Of a stretch of 64,000 bases of DNA, positions 1 to 14,172 are shown in pieces. Numbering within the stretch: the stretch's first letter is position 1; each line of letters opens with the position of its first letter. Source of the stretch: Erodium maritimum (Eukaryota; Streptophyta; Magnoliopsida; Geraniales; Geraniaceae); assembly GCA_963921825.1 (NCBI GenBank), contig OY997592.1:33102252-33166251 (forward strand), in the 5' to 3' direction. The notes below the pieces were generated by a model. The model saw only the letters and a list, made by a program, of their open reading frames with translations. It was not told the origin of the DNA and did no database searches. The position numbers and the translations under genes are program-made.

Positions 1-620
1 GTACCATCACAGGCGGCGCAGTGAAGTAGGAAGTCGAGGCGGTAACGATCTGAGCAGAGGTGGCGATGGGGGGAGCGGGTTCCACCGGTGGTTAGAGAAC
101 ATGCAGAAGTAGAGGAAGCGGTAGAGCCTTCATGTCGTCGAGAGCGGACACCGGGGGATTCAACTCGACAGTGGGGGGCGGCGGAGTTGATTTCACCAAA
201 ACCCTAGCGTTGCTTGCAGATGAAGTTAGGGTTTGGTTCTTCAAAGACCGACCGTCGATCTTTACTCGGAGGTTCAGACGTACCAGGGGAGAAGGCCACG
301 ACTGTCGTAGTCGGGGGAGGAAGAAGAGACGTCATGGAGGAGAGGGAAAGAGAGACAGGGGCGGAAAAAAAATGCTTAGGGTTTCTTATACGCGTCGGTT
401 TAATGGCAGGCCTCACGGTCGACGAGGGGCGAGGTGGAGGTACACGTGGGAGAGATTGCCCCAGGGCTGACTACGATGAGACAAGAACGACGGAAGGGCT
501 AATAGCAGTCAAGTCGACGAAAGGGATAAGAGACTCCATAGGTAGGGTAGGGTTTCCTCAGGAAGGAGGAAATCTCGACAGTTGCGAGAAAGAACTTGGG
601 TATGATGCGAAATAGTTAAT
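1..620. other. GC-rich stretch, not assigned
   Basis: Short overlapping open frames are present on both strands, all low-complexity and rich in Gly, Arg, Pro and Ser. On the minus strand the order of a TATAAG-like box, a pyrimidine-rich leader and short ATGs could be the 5' end of a gene leaving the window on the left. It could equally be a LINE 5' region. No domain is recognisable, so no gene is called. Confidence 0.3.
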
Positions 621-899
621 GGCGGTGATACATAATATGTGTTACCAATATGCATTGTACAAAAGGTGATTAAACCTTTATTTAGAGGACAAATCGGCTA
701 ACCACTCTTATCCTCAAAATTGTGTGAACCTATCTTAGCCACACACACATCTAAGATCCAACATTCACCATGATGCCACATCATCACCCACAAGTCACCA
801 AACTCACGTACAATTCAGAAATGTTTTACACAAGTAAGTGCATAATTGTAATAGTATGATGCCATATGGACAAATGTCCATTTTTTTCTTGACCAATTA

Positions 900-1585
900 T
901 TTAATTTAATCATTCTGCTCCGTTTTAACTCCCATTAACTTCAAACTCGCGCCATTATTTTTCTTTTTCCAAGGGCTTTACAAAAAGACCAGTTATGAAT
1001 ATATTCTGAAGCACGAAAAAAATAAACTATATCGGGGTGATTATTGTTAAGTATTGATAAATCTTCACTAATAAATGTTTCATATCAAGGTAATAAAACT
1101 AGTGTTCGGTGTTGACAAAAATAGTGTTTAATGTTGATATAAAAACATATATTAGGGTGATAAAACACGTGTGATGAAGTGATAAAAAACAAGTTATGAG
1201 GTGATTAAACACATGTGATGTGGTGATAAACCTAATGTTTAGTGTTGATAAAACTAGTGTTTAATGTTGATAAAAGACATGTGATGAGGTGATATAAAAA
1301 ACAAGTGTTGAGGTGATAAAAATCATGTTCAGTCTTGGTAAAATGAGGTGATAAAACTAGTGTTTCGTGTTGATAATACCAGTGTTCAGTGTTGATAAAA
1401 CTAGTGTAATATGTTGATAAAAATTATCGAGATATAGTTTTTTTAAAAATCAACCCCGCAATAAATTTTTTTTTCGTTCTTCAAAATATATTCATGACTG
1501 ATCTTGATAGAAAACCTTTGAAAAATAAAAATATTAGCACAAGTTTGAACATAATCGGAGTTCAAACAAAACGAGAAAAATTAAG
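900..1585. mobile_element. Foldback-like element: inverted arms around a minisatellite
   Basis: An arm of about 140 bp at 900-1042 is repeated in inverted orientation at about 1442-1585. Shared landmarks include ATGAATATATTCTGAAG on the left against ATGAATATATTTTGAAG in the reverse complement of the right arm, followed in both by a cGAAAAAAA run and CGGGGTGATT or CGGGGTTGATT. The arms look roughly 75% alike by eye. The space between them is filled by degenerate short tandem repeats. No transposase frame is present. The outer ends and a target duplication could not be fixed, so the real element may reach further out. Foldback or Mutator-like non-autonomous elements have this architecture. Confidence 0.6.
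1043..1440. repeat. AT-rich degenerate minisatellite, unit about 20-23 bp
   Basis: Units read like GTGTTGATAAAACTA or GAGGTGATAAAACAC, each with a GTTGATAAAA or GGTGATAAAA core, about 17-18 copies. Units vary in length and sequence, so the array is old or evolving by slippage. It forms the whole core of the foldback-like element. Confidence 0.75.
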
Positions 1586-1740
1586 TATGTGAATCGATAA
1601 AATAAAACATATGATAATTTTATTTAAAAGCCCCTACAAATTAATTACTGTTTACATTAAAAAAAAACTAAAATCTCACGGAATAGATGTCTTGTCTATT
1701 TACCGTGAAAACTAAAGGGAAAGAAATCTAATTGAATTGT
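1586..1740. other. AT-rich spacer
   Basis: AT-rich sequence with an A8 run. No open frame or recognisable element was seen. Confidence 0.4.
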
Positions 1741-2615
1741 GCAGAGTCGATTCTCTCTCAAACCCTAGGGTTTGAGTTCGACTTTTTGCGATCATCCCTT
1801 CATCTTCTCCGGCGAAGCACATATGTTCTCAGGAGGCAGAGATGGAGGTGAGGCAGATCAGGAGGATCCTCTTGATCTGATTTCGATGGGATCGGAGCCG
1901 GATGAGGAATTTTTCTCGCGGCGACCCATCTCATCGGAGGTGCACGACGCAGAACTCATTTCAGAGTTTATGGCGGCGCAGGTGCCGCGGGGCGGGGCTC
2001 CGATGGCGGTCACGGCGTGGGAACGGGAAATACGGGAACCATGGCCACCACCGGCGACGTAGATTGGGGTTGGAACGTCTAACTCCAGCGGCCGGGTAGG
2101 GAAGACGCCGACGTGGTGTAGGGATGCGGGAGCATGGCTGGCGGCGGTGCTACAAGTACGGGCTAGGTTATTGAGGGCTCGGGCCGGAATGGGTTCTGGG
2201 TATGGGCCGGGCTTTTGGGCCGAGTTGGATCATGGTTACGGGTCGGGTCGGGCCGGATCTGGTGGGCTGGATCAAGACAGACCCGATTCGAAGGTAGATC
2301 GGACAGGAGCAGGGTCCCGGACATCCCTTCGGAGTGGCTGGCAAAGGAAGCAGGGTCGTCTCTGTTTGGGAAGGAAAGACAGGACAGAGAGGAGGAGCCG
2401 GAGGAATCTGAGGGCTCAACGACGTCAGATGGAGGTTCACATGCAGCAGCGGGGAGGGGGGGCGGTGGCGCAAGCACCCCCGCATCCAGGAATGAATCTG
2501 AGGAGACCCAGGAAGGGGGTGGTCGACTATAACCCCTTCCTGGCTGTTAGATGGTGATGGTTCCATCTCCTATCGACATCTATCTCCCCTACCAGTCCGA
2601 TGTCAGCAATCCCGC
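1741..2615 (+). pseudogene. Gene-like or LINE ORF1-like remnant, left part
   Basis: A leader with a CCCTAGGG motif is followed by an open frame from about 1772. That frame runs to a TAG at 2060 and stays open in the same frame from 2147 to 2557. The product is low-complexity (Gly, Arg, Ser, acidic stretch DGGEADQEDPLDL) with no domain I recognise. Two other plus-strand retroposon remnants in this window (near 40.2 and 42.1 kb) have a similar CT-rich leader followed by a biased frame, so a non-LTR retroposon 5' region is my best guess. It continues after the hAT insertion at 3392. Confidence 0.35.
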
Positions 2616-2623
2616 GTTCAGGA

Positions 2624-3383
2624 CAATGGCGGATCCAGGTTTTTCAGTGAGGGGGGGCACCAATTTTTTTTAAATAATGATATGTAATGATTAAAAATAT
2701 TAACATTGAATAAAAATAATAAAAGTAATTTTTACGATACGCGACACCGAGATTCCATATTTTGAAAATATTGTAAAAAAAATATTATTGTCAATAAAAC
2801 CATAAAAAATATTCTCGACATATATATGATCATATTATCACTCATCAATCTGTCTCCTACTCGATTTCTCAATCCAGTCTTAATAATATTTATAACATAA
2901 AATTCTCTCTCTACCGTCGTAATAACGACTAGTAAGATCAATGTAAGCACAAAAAATTAATGAAAATTTAAATATATCAATGTTTATGTAATGAAAAAAA
3001 ATAGTGAAATAATATAACACATTTAATCCCTAAACACTAATTTAAATAGAAATAATTTCTTGTAGTTTAACTAAAATTAAAAATATGAAATATAAAATGA
3101 TAAAAAAAAAGCTGGAGCTTAAGATTAAGGAATTAGGAGAAAAAAAGGTAATACAAAGGTTTTAGGAAAATTTAAGGGACCACATTATAAATTAATGGTG
3201 AAAATATTAAGAAAATGAAAAAAAATACAATAAACAAACGTTTTGAAAGATTTGAGGAGGGGCACATTAGAAATTTACAGAAACAAAATGGACTAAATAG
3301 ACAAAAATAAGATAATAAACAAATGTTTTTAAGAATTTGAGGGGGGGCACGTGCACCCCGGGTCCTGAATGGATCTGCCTCTA
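2624..3383. mobile_element. Non-autonomous hAT transposon (760 bp)
   Basis: Perfect 8-bp target duplication GTTCAGGA at 2616-2623 and 3384-3391. The ends are imperfect inverted repeats: CAATGGCGGATCCAGG on the left and, read inwards, TAGAGGCAGATCCATTCAGG on the right. Both have a GGGGGGGCAC block just inside. This end sequence and the 8-bp duplication are typical of plant hAT elements. The interior is AT-rich and has no transposase frame, so it would depend on a transposase made elsewhere. Confidence 0.85.
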
Positions 3384-3391
3384 GTTCAGGA

Positions 3392-3700
3392 GCCCTAAAA
3401 TTATCGGTCAAGGGAGGACGATGCACGCTGACTTATCGGGGGAGATGGCAGTCCACAAGTATTCCCCTTTCACTCGGTTGGCTCGCCCAGTGTCTTTTGG
3501 TAGAAGTATGTTGTATCGGTGTCTTAGGATGTTACCGCAGATATCCCCTTCAACCTCCCCTATGTCTTGAGCACAGTTTAATTTCCTGTTATTGCTTTAT
3601 GTTTTCTAATTGAATTATGCCTTGTAAGATATGTGTTCATCGCCCTACATTATATTTCAGTAATAATAGTACATGTTCTTCTCAGAAAAATGGGAAGATA
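3392..3700 (+). pseudogene. Gene-like or retroposon remnant, right part
   Basis: Continuation of the sequence split by the hAT element. A short frame from 3421 (MHADLSGEMAVHKYSPF) ends at 3570. A T-rich tail with a short A5 run follows near 3686, which would fit the 3' end of a retroposed sequence. The product is not recognised. Confidence 0.3.
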
Positions 3701-3960
3701 TATCAACGTTTTCATGGATGAGTTGTGTGACAAAGAGGGTAGATAATATAAATCAGAAATTGACCACGTTTTAACGAACAAAAAGAATTAGAAGGTAGGA
3801 GGAAGGAGGCATGGTGAAATGACCCATGATTCCTGCGGGATACTATATTTGTTTTCACACGTGCTGAAATATATTATATTCGATATAACTTATAACCGTA
3901 CCGTACCGCCTCTTATGTAATGACGCGTACCTTCTCGCCTGTTGGGTGTTGACTCTCTGC
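3701..3960. other. Upstream region of the bHLH gene
   Basis: Non-coding, AT-rich, directly upstream of the TATA box. No element could be assigned. It should hold the promoter-proximal regulatory sites of the bHLH gene. Confidence 0.4.
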
Positions 3961-3968
3961 TATAAAAA
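3961..3968 (+). promoter_or_regulatory. TATA box of the bHLH gene
   Basis: TATAAAAA lies 138 bp before the chosen ATG, leaving a 5' leader of about 100 nt. It lies downstream of the alternative GTG at 3946, so that codon cannot be the start. Confidence 0.65.
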
Positions 3969-4098
3969 CCCCCCAAATGCGTTTCTGTTTGCCAGATCTC
4001 AACATCTAACTCCAAAACTACAAGCTTTAATTAGCTTCCGGTCTCTGTCTCTCTCCGACCAAACCTCAAAAACACCAGTTTCAAATTTCTTGTCGGAA

Positions 4099-5363
4099 AT
4101 GGAAATGGCATCGGCTGACTGGTTATCTGAAATGGTAAGACTAGTACTATACACTGCTAATTATACAAATTCCTCTTATTAATTAATTGAAATCAATCTC
4201 TAAATCTATTTCTATAAATATTAAATATACAGGGTATGGAAGATCCTTCTTGCAGCATGTTCCATCACTACGAGATCGACACTCTCGATTACTCCATTGA
4301 TGACCTTCATTTCCAATCTTTTTCTCCCGACACACCAACACCAATTAATTATGTTGAAGCTTCTCATGTCGTCGAAAGGCCGTTGAAACAGCTCAAGACC
4401 AACAGTTGGAGCTCTTCTTGCACCAATCTCGACCCGAAGGCCTCTCCTGCAATATCTTCCTCCCAACTCATCTCCTTCGGCAGCTCCCAACCACTTTATC
4501 CCAAGCTCGAGATGGGATCTGTAGGTGAAGAAGAAGTTAAGTATCCAACCGCGGCGTATCAGGCCATGTATGAGGGTTCCCAAACGAAAGGCAACAAGAG
4601 GAGTGGTGCACCTACAAGGTCTCCTCTACATGCTCAAGATCATGTCATTGCCGAGAGAAAGCGCAGAGAGCAGCTCAGCCAACGCTTCATTGCTCTTTCA
4701 GCTATCGTTCCTGGTCTTAAGAAGGTACTATACAATATAAAACTATAACTGAGTCTTCAAGTTTTTAGATCAATTTTAAGAGTTTTTCCCTGTTTGTGTT
4801 CTGATCCAATCGCACCGTAAATTTATAGACGGATAAGAATTCAATTCTTGGAGACACTATCAAGTACTTAAAACAACTTGAAGAAAGCGTTAAGACGCTT
4901 GAGGAACAGACTGAGAAGAAAACAGTGGAATCAATAGTTTTTGTGAACAAGTCTCAGCTTTGTTCAGACGACGAAACATCATCGTGCGACGAGAGCTTCA
5001 CGAGCCAGTGGAGCCAACCACTACCTGAGGTCGAAGCACGGGTTATGGACAAAGACGTGCTCATCAAAATCCACTGCGAGAAACAAAAAGGATGCACGGT
5101 GAAAATTTTAAATGAAGTTGAGAAACTCAATCTCACCGTCATCAACAGCAGCATATTACCATTCGGCAAATCCTGTTTCGACATTACCATCGTTGCTAAG
5201 GTACGTATAAACCAATTGCAATTTCGACTAAGTGAAAAAGATGAGTAGCAGAAGATCTAAATATCTTGATTGCGACTTGTTGCAGATGGAGGATGGAATC
5301 TTAATGTCTGCTAAAGGTGTTGCAAAAACGCTGCGAGCGGCTTTACTCAAGTTCATGTACTAA
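4099..5363 (+). CDS. bHLH transcription factor, clade IVa type (bHLH18/19/20/25-like)
   Basis: Four exons: 4099-4134, 4233-4724, 4829-5200 and 5286-5363 (ending TAA), all with GT-AG introns in phase 0. The product is 325 residues. The N-terminus reads MEMASADWLSEM, then GMEDPS, which resembles the W-L/F-S-E...GMEDP opening of this clade. The basic helix-loop-helix region is at about residues 148-198: DHVIAERKRREQLSQRF carries the His-Glu-Arg contacts for an E-box/G-box. The junction PGLKK|TDKNSILGD falls at the usual intron of the family. A C-terminal ACT-like region of about 80 residues follows and probably aids dimerisation. It acts in the nucleus. Known relatives include Arabidopsis NAI1 (ER bodies) and Medicago TSAR/quinoa TSARL (triterpene saponins). 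Which role applies here cannot be read from sequence. All exons are intact. Confidence 0.92.
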
Positions 5364-5737
5364 TGACATGCATGCAACCGAAGACAAGTTGATCGTCACA
5401 ATAAGAATCTTATTAACCTTGAGTTCGTAGTTATTAACAAATATTCTTTGTCTCTCATTTTTGTGAACCCTTTTTATTCAAGACCCGTTTACTGAGTTGT
5501 GGGAGAGAGATTATTAAGCCTAGTGAGCAGCTACGGCGTTGTTTTGGTGCTTGGTGGTTCTACCTCTTTTTGCACGTGGGAGCTTTCAACTTCTTTTTGA
5601 GTGGTTCACCTGTTGACCACGTTCAGTTTCCACATGCTATTTTTGTAACCACCGACTACCTCAATCTCTCTATCTCAGTTTAGGTTCTTGAAATTATTGT
5701 ATAAGATGAGGATTCATCTGTTTTGTACTTCTTCTTT
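5364..5737. other. 3' flank of the bHLH gene
   Basis: T-rich non-coding sequence that should hold the 3' UTR and polyadenylation site. No gene or repeat was recognised. Confidence 0.4.
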
Positions 5738-8278
5738 TTTTGAAGAATATATAATTTCATTACTCATAATCAGCTACCAGAAGCTCCGAAATAGGGTTTG
5801 ACAACCGGTTCATAACAATACTAGACCAAATAAAAGTATTACGAGCCAATACATGAGCTACTCGATTGGCCTCCCTATGAACATGTTGAACCATCACTCC
5901 TGGAATCTGCCTCAGGATAAGTTTGCAATCATCAATAATCCCCCCCCCCCCAAAGGAGAAAGCAAACTCGTCGAACTATTGATAGCTAAAACTATCCCGA
6001 GACAATCAGATTCAACGATTCCAGCTGTTCATTCACTTTGCAACATCCAAACCAAAGCCTCCTAAATAGCCAAAGCCTCCAGAATTTCAGGATTAAAAAT
6101 ATGAGGGAAAGTAAAACACTGAACCCCCTTCACCATGCTCAAACTATCTCTGCAGACGAAGGTGCCAACACCCCCCCGATCGGCCACCATCGCTCCGTCG
6201 GTGTTTATTTTGATACTATTCTCTGTTGGTTTCCTCCACCTAGTAACGCCAACTTGATTAACCGAACCAGCAGAGAAATTTCGTACCAGAGCCTGTTTCC
6301 ACTCACAATTTAAAGAGGCATCTTATCTATAAATAGCTTCAGTAGGAGTGGTTTTGTTACTCCAAACCCGTTTGTTACGGGCCTTCCAAAGCTCCCAACA
6401 TACAACACCAATCAAATCAGCCTCCTCCCGGGGGAAATTCTCCCAGATAAAACCGAGCCATCTCCGAATCGAATTTGAATGCTCCAAAGTTGCCCCCGAA
6501 TTTCTACTCCAAACTTCAACAGCTAGAGGGAAATGCACAAATACATGGATGTCCGTCTCCTCCTCACCACATACTCCACAATGTCTTGGAGCATCAACTC
6601 ACTGTTGTCTAAGACACATCCCCGTTGGCAAGATGCATGAAGCTCCCCTCCAAAGCAAGTGAGACACTTTGGGGAGAACCCTTAAGGACCATAGTGTCTT
6701 CCAAAATTCATCCCTACTATTCGGTCTCCATCTGCCTGTAAATGCTTGGATCTCCCTGTAAACCATTCTCACTGAATAAACTCCATCCCTTGTACTCTTC
6801 CAGTACCATGAATCATGAGTGTTACCTCCACTGAGAGGAATTTGGAGAATAACCTCCGCATCCCGCTCCGAAAAGACCCTACGCACAAGATCAACATTCC
6901 ATTCCCGTCTCCCTGGCCAAAATAATCTGTTGACCAGCCAACCTTCCAACCGACCATCAACATCCAATAATTCCCTAGTCTCCGACTCTACCCATGGAGC
7001 ACCTGAAATAAATGTCTGATCACCTGAACCAATCCTCCTCCGAATAACCCTACACACAACCTCCTGGGCAGCCAAAATACTATTCCAAATAGGGCTGGAA
7101 TTGGCTTTCTTACGAGCATCAATAAAACTAGACAGTGGAAAATATTTGGCCTTCAAAACACGACTAACAAGACTCTCCGGGTTAACCATGAACCTCTACC
7201 CCTACTTCCCCAAAAGAGCCAAATTAAAATCATGTAAATGCTTGAAACTCAAACCACCTTGCAACTTGTGGTCACACAAACCTCCTCATCTCCTCTATTT
7301 AATACCAGACCCGGTAGTATTGTTGTGGGAACACCAGTACCTGTTCATAATAACCTCTATCTCATGAATTAAAGTTAGAGGAAAAAGATGAACACTCATA
7401 GTATACATGGGGAGAGCTTGAATAAATGATTTCAATAAAATTTATTTTCCTGCCTTGCTCAATAATAACTCGTCCAAACTACTCATACGACGAATAATTT
7501 GATCTTTTACAAATCTGAAAGCTTTGTACCTGCTTCTGCCAATGACCGCCAGGAGCCCCAAGTATGAGCCTACTTCTGTAACCTGAGACATCCCAAGGAA
7601 AGCTACTACACCCTCTCTCTTGGTCGGTGGAGTATTTGGGCTAAATGAAACAGACGACTTCCATGCATTAATTTATTGCCCAGAAGCCCGTTCATACCGA
7701 CCCAACAGCTCCCTCCAAGATTCCGCTTCCTCCTCTGTCGATTTTCCAAAGAAAAAGCTATCGTCTGTAAAAAAAACAGATGAGTAATTGAGGGAGCCCC
7801 CTCACTACCAGTTATCAGCCCCCGTTGTTCATAATCTGTAATCAAATAGGAAAGTCCTTCTGCACACACGATAAACAGATAAGGAGATAATGGATCTCCT
7901 TGACGGATGCCTCTGCTCGGAACAATAGGGCCTAAACGACGCCCTTCCGAAGAAACCCAAAGTTGAGTAGTTCTAACACAAGACATAATCAGTCCAACCC
8001 AACAGATAGAAAAACCCATACTCAACAGAACTCTCTCCAGATAGTTCTAGTCAACTCGATCATAAGCCTTCCGCATATCAACTTTCATTTCCATATGTCC
8101 AACCTACTGGCTTTTATTTCTCTGAAAATGCAAGACCTCTCCTGAAATGATAATATAGCCGACCCTTCAAGAAAGCACTCTGGGAGTAAGAAATCGAGCC
8201 TTGCAACTGAGTTGTCATTCTATTAACAATGACTTTATAAATAATCTTATAAACCACGTTGCAAAGTGTTGTTGGACA
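5738..8278 (-). mobile_element. L1-type LINE, 5'-truncated (RT, zf-RVT, RNase H)
   Basis: Read on the minus strand from 8278 to 5738, the order is reverse transcriptase, zf-RVT and RNase H, as in plant L1 ORF2. RT landmarks: VVYKIIYKVIVNRM and SQSAFLKGR near 8160-8270, then SRGIRQGDPLSPYLF near 7890. The catalytic loop near 7770 reads F-T-D-D-S but is one base out of frame with its neighbours. A zf-RVT-type frame of 196 residues lies at 6599-7189 (FWKTLWSLRVLPKVSHLLWR). RNase H shows INTDGAMVADRGG near 6200. Several further stops and shifts are present, so it is dead. The 3' end at 5738 starts with a T-run on this strand, which is the old poly(A) tail. A C11 run lies inside near 5940. No target duplication was found. 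Confidence 0.85.
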
Positions 8279-10127
8279 AAAAATCTCCCCTCATCTCTCT
8301 CTATATTTCTTTGCGTCATCTTCATTTTTGAAGCAAAAACTACCATCTAAGGCCATAGTTTTGACGATTCAAGGAGGAACCAAGCATCCATGAAGCCTCT
8401 TCCCATCTTCATCTTCTTTATTTTCGTGTGTTGAAGCTATGGAGAATCGGAACTGGTGGGTTTACATGCTGGAGGAGTTTTTGATTGAGTTTTTCAATCA
8501 AACCTAGTTTTAATCTCTACCATTCTCTAGATTTATTGTAAAGCTAGGATTCTTGTGATGTTTGTGTAGGATTTTGAATCCATGACATAGGATTTGAATC
8601 CTTGATCATGTGTGTTGTGTAATGATCGAATTCCTTTAAGTTAGTGCATGGATTTATAGTTAATTTGATGTTGGTGGTGTTTTTTGCATGATTTGGGTTT
8701 GTTGAGCTTAATTAGCATCCAATTGCTTGTATAGGTATTTATCTATATTAAAACTAATAGATTTTCAAGTATGATTCTCTTACTTTGTATTAGAATTTTC
8801 ATGTTTTTGAACCCGATTTCATGTGCTAGTTTTTTCATCTCTTGGGTGTATATCAAGTTCTAGGTTAGATTTGGTAAAAATACCATCTTTAGCCATTTAG
8901 TGAACTTAGCTAGGATTTACCACATTTACATGTCTTGATTTCTTATTGAAGAGATAGAAATACGCTAGGTTGTGTTTCCTAATTCTCTTGTGTGTTTCAA
9001 GTCGATCGAATGATTTAAGAGTATTTTCATAATTGTTGTGTGTGCTATGTAGATTGATGTTTAGAGCGATACGTGATTCGATCTAATGTTGAGTTGAGAT
9101 TCACTTGTTTATAATTTACTTACGCTTTTGTATTACCAGAATATCATTATTCGATGTTCTATGTAGTTCTCCTTAACTATCGGTGACCATATTTATCGAA
9201 GACATTCGGTAATTATGATGTTGAACTAGACGTAGCTAAGTAGAATCATCGGGTTTATAGAGTTTACTTATTCTTGTGTATCAACAGAGTCTCGTGATTC
9301 CTTACTCTGTGTAGTTCTCATTGATTGTCGGTGATCATCTTGATCGGTGGTGCTCGATTTTTAGGATGTTGAACTAGGCGTAGCTAAGTAGATTCGTCAT
9401 GATTTAGAGTTTACTTATGCTTGTGTTTTACCAGAGCTTCATGATTCGTTGTATTTTTTAGTTCTCTTTAATGATCGATGCATTTCGGTCGTTAGGATGT
9501 TGAACTAGGCGTAGCTAAGTAGATTCGTCGAGTGGTGTAGTTATCTCTACTTGTGGTAGTTGGTAGCGAGAGTGGCATGCATTAGTTGTTATTTACTGAT
9601 CAAGGATTGATCGAGCTTTGCTCGAGATCATAGAACTACACCCTATTACTATAATTGGTTTTTCCGATGATTGGTGGTGCGCATATCGGTCCGGGAAAGG
9701 GTCTTGTGCCCTCTCCTCGTGACTAGTATGTGGTTGATTTTATTATACCACATACATACGAACTTAAGTATTCTAATACCATAAGGAACACATTTATTGA
9801 CTTTACTCATTGTTAATCATGACATGCGTTAATTGAAATTACTATTTACTTGCACCCGTGATCGGCTATTTGTATGAATCAATAGCTATGTATCTTAGGT
9901 GGTAGAGTACTAAATCAAATTTTACCTGTTTTGCCCCTTTTTTCCCTTTCGGGGATGTGGAAGTGACAACCTACGTCCCTGGTTTTAGCAAGAGTACTAA
10001 TGATATCTCTACTCCCTGTGGGTTAGACCGATACTTAATCATCTAATATATTGCTTGATGATCGTGTACTGATACACGTAAAAGAATGATTTGACACATA
10101 GTCATCCTCACTCATCATAAGGTACAC
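8279..10127 (+). mobile_element. LTR-like fragment, Athila/Tat type (tentative)
   Basis: Non-coding, T/G-rich. The right end has wording typical of the 3' part of Athila/Tat-type LTRs: CTCCCTGTGGGTTAGACC, then a run like ACACGTAAAAGAATGATTTGACACA near 10070-10098. No internal region or second LTR was found, so this is a fragment or a degraded solo LTR abutting the LINE. It looks old and broken. Confidence 0.45.
9100..9540 (+). repeat. Three tandem copies, period about 147 bp
   Basis: The block TTTACTTA.GCTTGTG...GTTGAACTAGGCGTAGCTAAGTAGA recurs with TTTACT starting at 9115, 9263 and 9410. The copies have diverged noticeably. They lie inside the Athila/Tat-like fragment. Confidence 0.8.
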
Positions 10128-11270
10128 CTTATAGTTAAAGTGTTTTTCTCAAATGACTTAGGGTCAACTTTCATAAACTTGTGATATATTATCACCTTGG
10201 TATATTTGATATATATCTGATAGAAGCATTCACTACTAATGCTACATTTTAGTCCCAACATTTTACGAAAGTCCCTTAAAGGACTTATATTGCTCGAAGC
10301 AATGTAGTTTTCTTGAAAGCAAATCCCTTGAAAATTTAAATTTCCTGAACAAATGTTATTCCATAAGGAATTTAGAAATATCTGGAACAATAATTTTTAG
10401 ACAGGTTTAATTTGTATGAGGCAATGAGGGAAGACATAAGAAACCGTGTACTCAATAAGTAGTGTATGCCGATAATATGAATTTGATATGGGCTCCTAGA
10501 AATATCCTTCAAATTACAGATAGATTATTCATAGTAAATGTGCTATCCATATTCAGCTCAGAAAAGACTAACGTACTCTAAAAAGGAACAGACCCCCTAG
10601 ATAATCATCGTTAAAACAACGGTTCTCAGTGTTCAATTTTTTTGGTCAACCCATCAGTTTTTATAAATCATGAACTACAAAAGCAATCATAATCATGTAG
10701 TGATAATTAGTATTTGAGAAAAACAGTGTACAAGATGGTATAAGTCGACTTCGCAAGCAACGGAGATCACTCAGTCGGTCTTCATTTGGAGCGGCAATTG
10801 GGGGGAGCAGTTTTTCTGCACTGCACTCTTTTTCCCTTATTCAGGGTTAGTCCCACGGATTTTTCCTAAAAAGGTTTTTGATGAGACAGTTATTACACAC
10901 GTCCAGATCACCTGAAGTGAGTGAAATGAAAGAATAACTCTACTCGATCAAGCTTTATCGACATTTACTTTTGAAATAGTTATTATTAATGCGTTGACTC
11001 AACCAACGACCAAATTAACCAGCGACCATGAAAATGTGTATGATCCCAAATTCTTTTAATTTAAAACATGGAGTTGGTTTTAGAGAGGTGAAATAATTGT
11101 ACGAGACATATAGAAAAGGGGTTCATGGAAGGAAAAGAATGGGTCCGATCCATGATACTCGTTCCTGGGCGCGGGAAAGACGGTATTTCTGTTAGTGTGG
11201 TTGCCCCTCTCCCTCCTATATTTCTCATTTTCTGGTTTGATGGCAACGCACAAACTGTTTGTATCGAGAG
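10128..11270. other. Intergenic, upstream of the hexokinase-like gene
   Basis: AT-rich sequence with no convincing gene. The short minus-strand frame at 10115-10390 has no recognisable features. The last 200 bp should contain the promoter and leader of the hexokinase-like gene. No clear TATA box was picked out. Confidence 0.4.
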
Positions 11271-13683
<2,413 letters not shown>

Positions 13684-14172
13684 TACTAGAATTCGTAAGG
13701 ATACTATGAAGCATGAGTAGATGACAAATTCAAATTCTTTCTGTGAGCATGACAAGATTTGCTTATCCTCTGTGCTTCGCTTGCATTACATACTGGTTAC
13801 GTTCACAGTCAAGCAAAAGCAATGTGATGCTTTCAGATGCATTGAGATACACAACATTTTATTTTTAAGTCATTGTCAATAATACCATCATAATCATGCA
13901 GAGAAGTAACGCGAGCTCTGAATCATCATGTTGAAGACAAGAAAGGATAGGCTTTTGGTCCTCCACAAACCCATTTGTTGATGGACCACACATATATATC
14001 ATTCTCATTGCGTCATGATTCATTGGTTTGGTGTGAAACCCTTCAAATTTGGGTTGCAAGCTCATTGTTTTTCTTGTTCAATATTGCCTTTGGTGCTTCT
14101 TGTTACAGTGCATGCCTTGAAACTAAAGACTTCGCTTAAGAAAATACGAACTCCTCTTGTGTCAAGGTATCG
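13684..14172. other. 3' flank of the hexokinase-like gene
   Basis: Non-coding, should contain the 3' UTR. No other feature was recognised. Confidence 0.4.

Noticed and set aside
204-416. Small minus-strand protein near the left edge
   Set aside because: Low-complexity and without a recognised domain. Kept only as an unassigned region.
3946-4182. Longer open frame reaching upstream of the bHLH ATG
   Set aside because: It begins with GTG and lies partly upstream of the TATA box at 3961, so it would not be in the transcript. The ATG at 4099 fits the family's N-terminus.
10115-10390. 91-residue minus-strand frame before the hexokinase-like gene
   Set aside because: AT-rich, no domain and no promoter or splice context.
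11259-11270. Upstream extension of the hexokinase-like frame
   Set aside because: It starts at TTG. The ATG at 11271 gives the normal type-B hexokinase N-terminal anchor.
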